From Bactericera cockerelli (Eukaryota > Arthropoda > Insecta > Hemiptera > Triozidae): a DNA stretch of 64,000 nucleotides. Positions 55,774-64,000 of the stretch are shown piece after piece (the first letter of the stretch is position 1; the number at the start of each line of letters is the position of its first letter). Under the pieces are notes generated by a model. The model was not told the DNA's origin. It made no database searches and saw nothing but the letters and a program-made list of their open reading frames with translations. Position numbers and translations under genes: made by a program. The stretch covers positions 742,020 through 806,019 of the forward strand of contig CM044961.1 of NCBI GenBank assembly GCA_024516035.1. The letters run 5' to 3'.

Positions 55774-55956
55774 CTGTTTCTTCTTGAGCGAGGCTCCGTT
55801 GGCGTTGATCTTGAACCCGAACGTCTCGGCCGTCAAGTATTTGAACTGGCCGTTGATGAGGCCGATCGTCCAGACGCCACGCGACGTGTGGCCGCCATTC
55901 AGCTCGCCATTCTCGTGGTGGCCATTGAGGCCGTTGACGCCATTCAAAATGTTCAT
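55774..55956 (-). CDS. sn: Fascin (singed) coding exon 1
   Basis: First coding exon of fascin, the monomeric four-beta-trefoil protein that crosslinks actin filaments into tight parallel bundles (filopodia, bristles). It encodes residues 1-61: an Asn/Gly-rich leader (1-26), then the start of trefoil 1 with the family signature WTIGLINGQ (29-37), AETFGFK (43-49) and SLKKKQ (56-61). Ser56 lies where vertebrate fascin has its regulatory PKC serine (family knowledge). The start is supported by a strong GCCACCATGA context and an in-frame TAG 21 nt upstream. The exon ends in phase 0 at CAG|GTGAGT. Codon third positions are GC-rich, unlike the AT-rich surroundings. The next exon is 1.7 kb downstream on the minus strand. 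Confidence 0.95.
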
Positions 55957-56294
55957 GGTGGCGGGCTCACGCGGCTAAACGGTCGAGCAGGGAGAGACGA
56001 AACGGGTTTTTCGGGTTTTGAGAAGGTGGGACACGACCGACGGTTTTGCAGAGAGATTGGAAAGTGGTTTTGAGAAGGTAAGAAACGGTTTTGTGAGAAG
56101 ATTGAAAACGGTTTTGAGAAGATTGAAAACGGTTTTTGAGAGGGTGGAAAACGGTTTTTGAGATTAAAAAAAACGGCTGGACGGTTGATCGGGGAGAGAG
56201 GAAACGTTTTTTGAGAGGGTGAATGGATTTAAACGGTAGATCGGGTGGTTTGGAGAGGCTGGATCGGGGTTTGGGACTGGTCACGGTGTCAGGT
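55957..56294 (-). promoter_or_regulatory. Probable fascin 5' UTR with upstream 3' splice site
   Basis: On the minus strand a good 3' splice site (pyrimidine tract CCTCTCTCTTCTCTGTTACAG, cut after position 56295) precedes about 338 nt leading to the ATG at 55956, so the first coding exon probably starts at 56294 and an untranslated exon lies further upstream. The leader carries four to five degenerate copies of a roughly 22-nt unit containing AAACGGTTTTGAGAAG (56050-56170). The exon structure is inference; no promoter is identified. Confidence 0.5.
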
Positions 56295-56366
56295 CTGTAA
56301 CAGAGAAGAGAGAGGCCAGGTTAGGATAGTTTGAAAGCGAGGAAGACATAAACGGGTGAAAACAAC

Positions 56367-56510
56367 CGACCTCAGCAGCTAAATGGATAAGCCGCGGACT
56401 TCGAAACTGGAGGTCGATGGATCAAGTCCCGGTTTCAGCGTAGATTTTGTAAAGCGAGTTTGAGTAGTTGTGATATCACGCAGGTGATTAACACAAATAT
56501 GATAACAAAT
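56367..56510 (+). mobile_element. SINE family D
   Basis: GACCTCAGCAGCTAAATGGA, TCAAGTCCCGGTTTCAGCGT and AAGCGAGTTTGAGTAGTTGT; just upstream of the fascin leader. Confidence 0.85.
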
Positions 56511-56825
56511 GTGTACTGCGGTGTAACCATCACAAATTTTGCATTTGCAAATTACCTAACTTTACTGTTCGTATAATGGAACTACCTGTCTTGCGCTGAC
56601 AGTCTTAATAAAGCACTACTTATACAAACTGGCCCGAAACTAACTAATTAAAAAGAAGGCACTGTTAAAAAAAAATTTCATTTATGTATAGTAAATCCAG
56701 TAAATTTGTATGAAACAGAAAATTCACGAAAGCGATATCACAGTAAAATTATTCTTCCTCGTCATACTAAATACAATAATAATAACCCTCAAAGGGGTGT
56801 GTATTGTGTATGTTCTATATACTAA

Positions 56826-56950
56826 GAACAACCCAGGCTGGGTGAGGTTAATGTGGGTAGCATGTTTGTGAGTTTCCTGCAAATGGAGGGTAACACCCCC
56901 GGCGTGATATGACATTGTAGTTGAAACCTAAATTAAAAAAAAAATACCAT
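56826..56950 (+). mobile_element. 5S-type SINE, 3' part only
   Basis: Starts inside the body at CAACCCAGGCTGGGTGAGG and ends with A-rich tail; 5' truncated. Upstream of fascin. Confidence 0.78.
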
Positions 56951-57004
56951 CACAGGTATAAGGAAAGATATCACACAGTAGGAAAATAGATATGTACGTA
57001 GATA

Positions 57005-57305
57005 TGATTTTATTTGTGGTGAAGCACAAGGCCTCTTCACAATTTTTGTGGGTAGCGCAGCATTAATAAGAGCCTCCTTTACTTTTCGAAATATTCTATT
57101 ACATTAATTTCTTTTCACTCTGGTAATGCCGCCACTGGTCGTTACTCATACAAGTAACTACTCATTTTTCCTCACGAGGTATGAGTGGACCCCGAACATC
57201 CAAGTACAGAGCAGAAAAATTCCTGCCCCGCTGGGGATCGAACCCAGGTCACCATACGTGCAATGACTAGCGCGCTAACTCACTCTGCCACGGTCACTAC
57301 TATAG
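57005..57305 (-). mobile_element. SINE family E, near full length
   Basis: Reverse copy of the 49087-49397 SINE including GTGAAGCACAAGGCCTCTTC tail and CCACGGTCACTAC head. Confidence 0.88.
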
Positions 57306-57394
57306 TAGGATATAAAGACATTTTAAAAATATAGAAATAATGGATTTAAGGAGTATTTACAATTAAAATAAAAAAAAAACAAATGTCAAATATG

Positions 57395-57470
57395 TGCTCT
57401 ACTTGGGACTCGAACCAGCGACCTCCAAGTTACGAGTCCGCCACTCATCGGTTGAGCGACTGAGGTCATA
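57395..57470 (-). mobile_element. tRNA-like SINE head
   Basis: ACTTGGGACTCGAACCAGCG and CATCGGTTGAGCGACTGAGG; head related to family D without its body. Confidence 0.6.
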
Positions 57471-57883
57471 ATTATTATGTAAATTCGCTCTAAGTTATTT
57501 TGTAAGGCAGAATCACACATGAGGGATAAGAGGGCAGGCAAACTTTCATTTCCGTGTGTAAGGGTGCGTGAAATGGACAGCATACATATCACGTGTACAA
57601 TTGTACATATATTACATAACTACATTAGTATATAAAGAAGTATACATAATTACATATGTATAATATTATACATTACAGCCATTATACAGGGTGTAACATT
57701 TGTATTTTTTATTATTTTTTGAGAGAAACATTTGCTGTTTCTTTCAGAAGCGAAATTTTTATTAGAGCTAGTGAAAGGGTTTTGTACCCTTTAAAAACCT
57801 CCTACTCGGAAGTGACGTGTTTCTCCCTCTTTATTTTCACCAACTAATCACCCTACAGTGGACTTATTCAGTGAAGATCCTTT

Positions 57884-58096
57884 ATGCATTGGTAGCATGT
57901 GGTTAAGACGCTAGTCTGGTAATCCAGGTAGAGTAGGGATACGTTGGTTCAAATCCCACGCAATGTATGAATTTTTCCAGCACACATAATAGTAGATATA
58001 TTATAATAAGAATCTGAGGGTTAGGTGGTAGAAAATGCTCTAAGCATTAACCTCGCCTGGTGGATACTTCCACTGAAATAAATAAATAAAATAAAT
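57884..58096 (+). mobile_element. SINE family A
   Basis: GCATTGGTAGCATGTGGTTA, CTAGTCTGGTAATCCAGGTA and CTCGCCTGGTGGATACTTCC; followed at once by a family E SINE. Confidence 0.85.
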
Positions 58097-58375
58097 GTAT
58101 TTCTTCAATTTTAGTTGGTAGCGCAGAATTATAGGACTTTTCCATATCTTTACTATCCTAATATCTTATTTTTGCCTATAATTCTGCCACTGGTCGCTGT
58201 TCATATTAAAGCAACTACTCATTTTTCCTCACGAGGTTCGAGTAGACCCCGAACACCCAATGTGTAAATATTATACACCCAAGTACAGAGCAAGAAAAAT
58301 CCTGCCCCGTCGGGGATCGAACCCAGGTCACCGTGCGTGCAATGCCTAGCTCACTTTGCCACGGTGACTACTGCC
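58095..58375 (-). mobile_element. SINE family E, partly diverged
   Basis: Reverse copy with CTGCCACTGGTCGCTGTTC, CCTCACGAGGTTCGAGTAGA and GGGGATCGAACCCAGGTCAC; contains a short ATTATACACCCAAGTA duplication. Confidence 0.82.
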
Positions 58376-58616
58376 TTCCACTAAAGAGTATTATAATTAT
58401 TATTATAAGATCCCACCAGGATTTTGGTGACACCCTGTACATTACTGAGGGAATGGACATTAAGGTACATCAGACTCTTGGGTGTGAATGTCACAAAGTG
58501 GACTTTGAAACGCTTGTCTGCATTTGACATCTATTCATTTTTAACTCACTTGATATCCCGAGCTCGTGATAATGTCAGGCAATATTGTTTCATTCAAATG
58601 GGATTCATTTGTTTTA

Positions 58617-59340
58617 CTTCCGAGAAATTTCTAATATTAGAAATCGGAAGTATTGTGTTCGTTTTTGTAAAAAAAATATTTTTTTGCTCCGATTTCAATT
58701 TTTTTCAGATTTCTGGACGTTTCATAACCTCCTGAGCAAATTTGGTTTTGTGTCTGTCTGTCGGTCTGTCGGTCTGTCGGTCTGTCGTTCTGTCGGTCTG
58801 TCGGTCTGTTAAAACGATTCCTTGTAACGCGCAAATCTCGGAAACTACTCGACCGATTTTGATGAAATTTTGCACACATCTAGGAGACATTCTGTAGATG
58901 GTCCCATTTTAAATTCATCGAATTCGTACTAGCGGTTCTTGGTGAAAGAGCCCATGCGCCTGACCACTAACTTTTTACTTAAACGCTTATATCTCGTGAA
59001 CGGTACACCCGATTTTAATGAAATTTTGTGTGTGTATGCATATAATTGTTTTACATAGGCTATTTATATATATTTTTTAATTAATTATAATTTGACTCTG
59101 ATATTTAAGAAAATCCGAAATTTTGGACAAAAAAGTCAAAAAATAAGGACCACGACTTGCCGATACAGAAATTTTTGTTGATTCTAGAATGTAGAAAAAA
59201 CGATTTTCTACCATATAAAACAAATTTGAAGAAAATCGGTGCAGTCGTTTTGGAGATACAAGTAATTTAGTATAAAATCTCAAAATTGGCACGTGTTAAC
59301 AATGTGAAACAATCACGAGGAAGTATAGAGTCCATAATTG
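58617..59340 (+). mobile_element. Unclassified about 720-bp repeat with palindromic start (copy 1)
   Basis: Starts at the palindrome CTTCCGAGAAATTTCTAATATTAGAAATCGGAAG (arms 58619-58652), then an AT-rich part, a (TGTCGGTC)n tract at 58755-58810, and ends near GGAAGTATAGAGTCCATAAT. No ORF of its own; class not recognised. Confidence 0.8.
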
Positions 59341-59512
59341 GCAGTGTTTTTTTATTATTTTTTAACACATTCAGCGCCGTAAACCCATATTGGGGCTTTT
59401 TAAAAATAGAGCTGGTACCGGAAACCCACATGGGGCTTTATTGATTTTATTGACTGGTACCGTAAACCCTTCTGTACACTAAACACCTACAGGGCTTTTA
59501 TTTCAATGTATT

Positions 59513-60272
59513 ACTTCCGAGAAATTTCTAATATTAGAAATCGGAAGTATTGTGTTCGTTTTTGTAAAAAAAAATATTTTTTTGCTCCGATTTCAATTTT
59601 TTTCATATTTCTGGACGTTTCATAACCTACTGAGTAAATTTGGTTTTGTGTCCGTCTGTCGGTCTGTCGGTCTGTCGGTCTGTCGGTCTGTCGGTCTGTC
59701 GGTCTGTCGGTCTGTCGATCCGTCGGTCTGTTAAAACGATTCCTTGTAACGCGCAAATCTCGGAAACTACTTGACCGATTTTGTTGAAATTTTGCACACA
59801 TCTAGGAGACATTCTGTAGATGGTCCCATTTTAAATTCATTGAATTCATACTAGCGGTTCTGGGTGAAAGAGACCATGCGCCTGACCACTAACTTTTTAC
59901 TTAAACGCTTATATCTCGTGAACGGTACACCCGATTTTGATGAAATTTTGTAAGAACATGCAAATTACTGTTTTACTTAAGTTATTTATATTTATTTCTA
60001 AATTATTTATAATTTGACTTTGATATTTAAGAAAATCCGAAATTTTGGAAAAAAAAGTAAAAAAATAAGGATCACGACTTGCCGATACAGAATTTTTTGT
60101 AGAATCTAGAATGTAGAAAAAACGGTTTTCTATCATATAAAACAAATTTGAAGAAAATCGGTTCATCCGTTTTGGAGATACAAGTAATTTAGTATAAAAA
60201 CTCAAAATTCGCACGTGTAAACAATGTGAAACAATCACGAGGAAGTATTGTGTCCATAATTGGCAGTGTTTT
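59513..60272 (+). mobile_element. Same about 750-bp repeat (copy 2, direct)
   Basis: Collinear with 58617-59340 at high identity, with a longer (TGTCGGTC)n tract (59650-59720). Ends ...CATAATTGGCAGTG near 60270. Separated from copy 1 by about 175 bp that begins with a TTAACACATTCAGCGCC sequence (possible TTAA-type MITE end). Confidence 0.82.
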
Positions 60273-60840
60273 TCTTATTGGATTATGATTGTTTTGGAAC
60301 AAAGCTAAACTTGATATACTTGTCAATTTGTAAAAACATGTCAATTTTGGCTGAACAAGGTTGGCACAGAACAATATGTCATATAAAATATTGCGGCGAT
60401 AAACGGGTTAATATTCTAGTGGCATTCAGTTTCATAATTTAATATATATATGGAAAAAAGGTCATTTGTTTTACCTGTAGCTGTAGGTAGATATTTTTTT
60501 TTTAATTTGGGTTTAAATCGTTTTTTTTAAATTAATTATAATATCCAAGTGACATTCAATTTCATAATGTAAATTGAAAAAATGTCATTTGTTTTAGTTG
60601 TGGGTAGATATTTATTTTAATGAAGGTTTAAAAAAAATATTTTGACCTTTTAAATTTGACTTCACCGTAGGTACATATAAATTTTACTGATCATAATTTA
60701 GACGTACATACTGTCTTAGTAACTATCATGGCTACAGCTAGAGGGCAGTGATGGTCTAAAACCAAATTCAACTGACTTCTCCTCAACGGTCATACGAGAG
60801 ATCGAGGCATAGCCTTGTATTAATTTTTCCTCACACAAAT

Positions 60841-61105
60841 GGTTGCCATGTTATCTACTGATGATTAGGCCAATGCACTGTAGGTATCAGTACTTGAACT
60901 TGAAACTAGTATGCTATTACCATAGTACATAGATTGGTATGTGAGATTATTCCGGAAGTATTCACCCAGCCTGCGTAGGGCCAGATACGACATGAGTTGC
61001 CAAGTTATCTACTGATGATTAGGCCAATGTACTGTAGGTATTAGGGACTTGAACTTGAAACTATTACCATAGTACATAGATTAGTATGTGAGAGTATTCC
61101 GGCAG
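60841..61105. repeat. About 167-bp direct duplication
   Basis: TTATCTACTGATGATTAGGC..AATG.ACTGTAGGTAT and ACCATAGTACATAGATT occur in both copies (from 60843 and 61009), about 90% similar. Confidence 0.88.
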
Positions 61106-61413
61106 TGGTCCGGTTCTAATGCTCCATAGGAACACCACTACCTCCAGGTTTAATGACCAGCTGGATTGTCTGTTCACTTCCCCACTCTCAACTGAGAACT
61201 GGTAGTCGGGTAGTCTGTCTGAAGAGAGCTGATATAGCCATTACAAATTGCGCAATGCTTGCTGAAAAAATCATCTTAAAAAAATAGTTTTTTGTTTGTT
61301 TATTTATTTATTTTCTATTTTTTTTAAACATATAAACAAAGGTACTAAATCATTTTATCGGCGCGAACGACCTGCTCCAGCAGAGTTAAAGCGCCTAAAA
61401 GAAAAAAAAATCA

Positions 61414-61562
61414 TTTTCTACCATCTAACTCTCAGCGTGTTATTATTATGTGGTAACAAATTAATGAGGAAAAATTAATGTACTGGGTGGGATTCGAACC
61501 AACGGATTCAGATGCTACCTGGATTAGCAGACTAGCCCCTTAACCACTTAACCACCACTGTA
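61414..61562 (-). mobile_element. SINE family A
   Basis: TTCTACCATCTAACTCTCAG, GTGGGATTCGAACCAACGGA and CTTAACCACTTAACCACCAC. Confidence 0.83.
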
Positions 61563-61756
61563 AGGTATCTTTGATGGTATACATTAAATTCTGGTTGTAC
61601 ATTGGACATGACATTAGCAAGGACATTGGATCGGGTCCATTTAATCCTCTCACCACCGTGAGACACATAAATACAGGTAAGTGAAAACTGAAAATACTTC
61701 CGATTTCTAATATTAGAAATTTATCGGAAGTAAAAAGTGAAAAGTCATCATATGTG

Positions 61757-61888
61757 GGTTAATCTCATTCGTGATATCACAACTACTCAAACTCGCTTGA
61801 ATAAATCTGCGCTGAAACCGGGACTTGAACCACCAGACCTCCAGGTTACAAGCCCGCCGCCTTATCAATGAAGCTACTGAGGTCGGTA
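61757..61888 (-). mobile_element. SINE family D
   Basis: GTTAATCTCATTCGTGATAT, CTGCGCTGAAACCGGGACTT and TCAATGAAGCTACTGAGGTC. Confidence 0.85.
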
Positions 61889-62211
61889 TGTAAATTCAGT
61901 AATAAAAGGTAAGGTACAAGTCAACTTCGATAGAGGTAGGTGTATCTTCTTTTACTTTCGAGAAATTTTTAATATTAAAAATCGAAAGTATTGTGTATGT
62001 GTTTTTTTTTTTTTTTTGGCTTTCCTATTGAGGCAGGGTTTTCATTAATGAGCTCTTCCACCCAACCGACTATATATCAGAAACATAGTTATTCAGACGG
62101 AAATCGAACCGACGACCCATACCTGAACTCAGGTGATGACTATATAGCTTCATGTGGTGCATATACCATCAGCATCTAGTCAGAGTGACTCATCACATGG
62201 AAGTGACTATA

Positions 62212-62597
62212 CAGGGTGTATCAAAAGGTCATGTACAAAAAGAAACCACGTATAGTAGAGCTCAAACCAAGGTCACTTAGCTTAATAAACCCCTATACGG
62301 AAATGTCGCTAGGGCCACCACAAGTTGGCACTTAAAAATCGAAAAATAATTATTGAAAATTGAATTATTTTGCTATTGACTTTATTTTTTGCAAGACGTC
62401 TCCGATTGTTATCATGCTTCTTTGGTGAGTATTTCGAACTTTTCCCCGATCAGGGGCGGAGTTATGGGGGGGTCATGAAATATACCCTAGCGACGTGAGG
62501 GTCCACTTTCGTATAGGGGTTTATCAAGCAAAGTAGCTTTTATTTGAGCTCTACTATACGTGGTTTCTTTTTGTACATGGCCTTTTGATACACCCTG
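62212..62597. mobile_element. MITE with about 105-bp inverted arms, CAGGGTGTATC termini
   Basis: 386 bp; arms share CATGTACAAAAAGAAACCAC and AGAGCTCAAA and TAAACCCCTATACG. TA precedes the left end; the right flank reads TT (decayed TA). Non-coding. Confidence 0.9.
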
Positions 62598-62904
62598 TTT
62601 ATAACATAGAAATATAGAATATATATTTATATGTACATAAATTTATTTAACTCACATTGAAATATATAAGTTATATAAATTTATATACATATATGTATAA
62701 TGAATATAAAAAAACTCATATTGTATTCATACTGTCATTCATGTACAAGGTACATCTAATACAACTTCTCACTTATCGGTTTATACTGTATAGCTTTATG
62801 TTCCATTGTGTCAATCCTGGCACCATGGTAGATGTACATAGGTACACTGACATAACTTCACCGAAAATCTTGGTCATTCCCGCTTTTTTTTTTTTTTTTT
62901 CCTT

Positions 62905-63215
62905 TTTTTAAAGATGAGTGTTTCACAACATTTTTAATTTCGTAGCCATGAAACAGGAGCTACTGTAGACGCTTGTGGTCTGTGTTGTAGCCTGCCCACT
63001 GCCCATCCCGTAGTATGCCTCCCCTCTGATGGGCGAGAAGTGACACAATACTTCCCATTTAGGTGCTGGGTCAACAAGAGCGCACCGGAAGGTATCCCCT
63101 ACAAACAACTGTAACCAAATTTTGAATACAAATTATTGTCGGCGCGGAGGTTCGAACCCGGGACCTTCCGCATTGCAAGCGAGTGCTTAACCACTGAGCT
63201 ATTCGACACTGACAT
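62905..63215 (-). mobile_element. tRNA-type SINE (family B), full length
   Basis: Head, read on the minus strand: ATAGCTCAGTGGTTAAGCAC and GTCCCGGGTTCGAACCTCCG. Body has ATACCTTCCGGTGCGCTC, CACCTAAATGGGAAGTATTG and GAGGGGAGGCATACTACGGG. Tail GTGAAACACTCATCTTT. Reference copy for this family. Confidence 0.88.
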
Positions 63216-63285
63216 CTTCCCGCGAAGATGTCAGTGGTACGGGTCTGAGGTAGCCATTGTTCATTTGGACAGTAAACGTCGAATG

Positions 63286-63475
63286 CGTCGATGGCGCGTT
63301 GAATGCACCAGTTCTCGTAGGATCACCGAAATGAAGCAATGTCGAACGAGGTGAAGACTTTCGAGATGCTAAATTTTTTTTTGTTTTCTTTAAAGTGGCA
63401 GTGTTCTCACATGTGAGCTCTTCCACTCAACCACTTCTCTCTCTCTCCCAACCCAGGCTGGGTGAAGTTAATACC
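63286..63475 (+). mobile_element. 5S-type SINE interrupted by about 75 bp
   Basis: Head GCGTCGATGGCGCGTTGAAT to GACTTTCGAGATGCT (63286-63372), then unrelated T-rich sequence, then body CCCAACCCAGGCTGGGTGAA (63448-63475). Confidence 0.75.
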
Positions 63476-63819
63476 TCAGTCCAAATCACCTATTCAATGG
63501 ACAAATGGACATGTCCACATCTGGACTGTCCCTAGCTGAAATAACCGGGAGCTGTTGTTATTCTTGTTGTTGTTGTTGTTATTGTACATTTCGTTGTTGT
63601 TGTTGTAGTAGTATTGTTGTTGTTGTTGTTGTTGTTGTAGTGTTGTTGTTGTTACCGGGGGCATACCAGAGGACGTGGCGTGTAGCAATGACCTTGGTGC
63701 AGCATTCTAGACACGTACCAATGTCCTGTGCACAGATATATTCATGCAGTACCTACGTACTGCTGTCCTGGGTTCCTGGGCTTAGATAATAGTTAGCTAT
63801 GTATAATTGTACGTAGATA

Positions 63820-64000
63820 CTAGCGGGCTGTCGCCCGCTTTGCGGGCCGAGGCATGGCCGTGAAAGCAAAAAATCCTTTTTCGCCAATGGCAGGTGTTGT
63901 AGTGGGAGTTTCGAAAAATCCCGTCTTATTGCACATCTAGACTATAAGACAAAGCTACCTACCAAATTTCAGCTTCCTAGGACTTACGGTTTAGGCTGTA
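63820..64000 (-). mobile_element. Second copy of the short Helitron, cut by the window edge
   Basis: Minus-strand 3' terminus CTAG at 63823-63820 with the same GCGGGC/GCCCGC hairpin, flanked by the expected T; nearly identical to 12190-12397. The 5' TC end lies beyond the window. Confidence 0.92.

Noticed and set aside
63541..63660. Poly-Cys or poly-Val peptide gene
   Set aside because: Plain (GTT)n trinucleotide repeat.

Overview
The window is AT-rich eukaryotic nuclear DNA with one recognisable host gene embedded in a very dense, nested layer of transposable elements and minisatellites. Canonical GT-AG introns, a protein closest (from family knowledge) to insect fascin/singed, CR1/Jockey-type LINEs, Helitron-type elements and many SINE families point to an arthropod with a large repeat-rich genome, most likely an insect. 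I cannot name the species. A run of 100 N (29281-29380) marks a scaffold gap.

Host gene: the 5' half of fascin (Drosophila singed) lies on the minus strand. Four coding exons join in phase (55956-55774, 54062-53772, 50277-50040, 33179-33003) and encode about 297 of roughly 500 residues. Intron 3 is about 16.9 kb. No further fascin exon is visible to the left, so intron 4 spans more than 33 kb, or the rest is in the gap or outside the window. Almost everything else described here therefore sits inside or just upstream of fascin.

Region by region: 1-18 kb holds SINEs, GA/CT-rich tracts, a nested foldback element (2218-3078), a foldback element with an internal 46-bp minisatellite (6662-7335), a complete short Helitron (12157-12397) and a 60-bp minisatellite. 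18.3-27.9 kb holds a CR1-like LINE on the minus strand (esterase-type ORF1, endonuclease and reverse transcriptase). Its ORF2 carries a 27-bp coding minisatellite and is cut by a 2.74-kb TA-flanked transposon stuffed with about 68 copies of a 25-bp repeat. 29.8-30.5 kb has a second copy of the 46-bp-minisatellite foldback element, inverted. 32.1-33.0 kb is a 65-bp minisatellite built from the end of fascin exon 4 plus its 5' splice site, giving 12 extra donor motifs. 35.6-39.9 kb has a second LINE (PHD-finger/FP-type ORF1, endonuclease, RT) flanked by GA tracts. 41.28-41.82 kb is a near-perfect 540-bp palindrome. 44-64 kb mixes fascin exons 1-3 with SINEs, a nested SINE having a 19-bp target duplication, three copies of a roughly 750-bp element with (TGTCGGTC)n tracts, and a second, truncated Helitron at the right edge.

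SINE biology is the other theme. At least seven families are present. One has a head clearly derived from 5S rRNA; others have tRNA-like heads. Parts are swapped between families: a GCTGGGTGAGG domain is shared by the 5S-type and a tRNA-type SINE, and one tRNA-SINE tail resembles a LINE 3' UTR found twice in the window. All calls were made by eye from the sequence; no searches were run.
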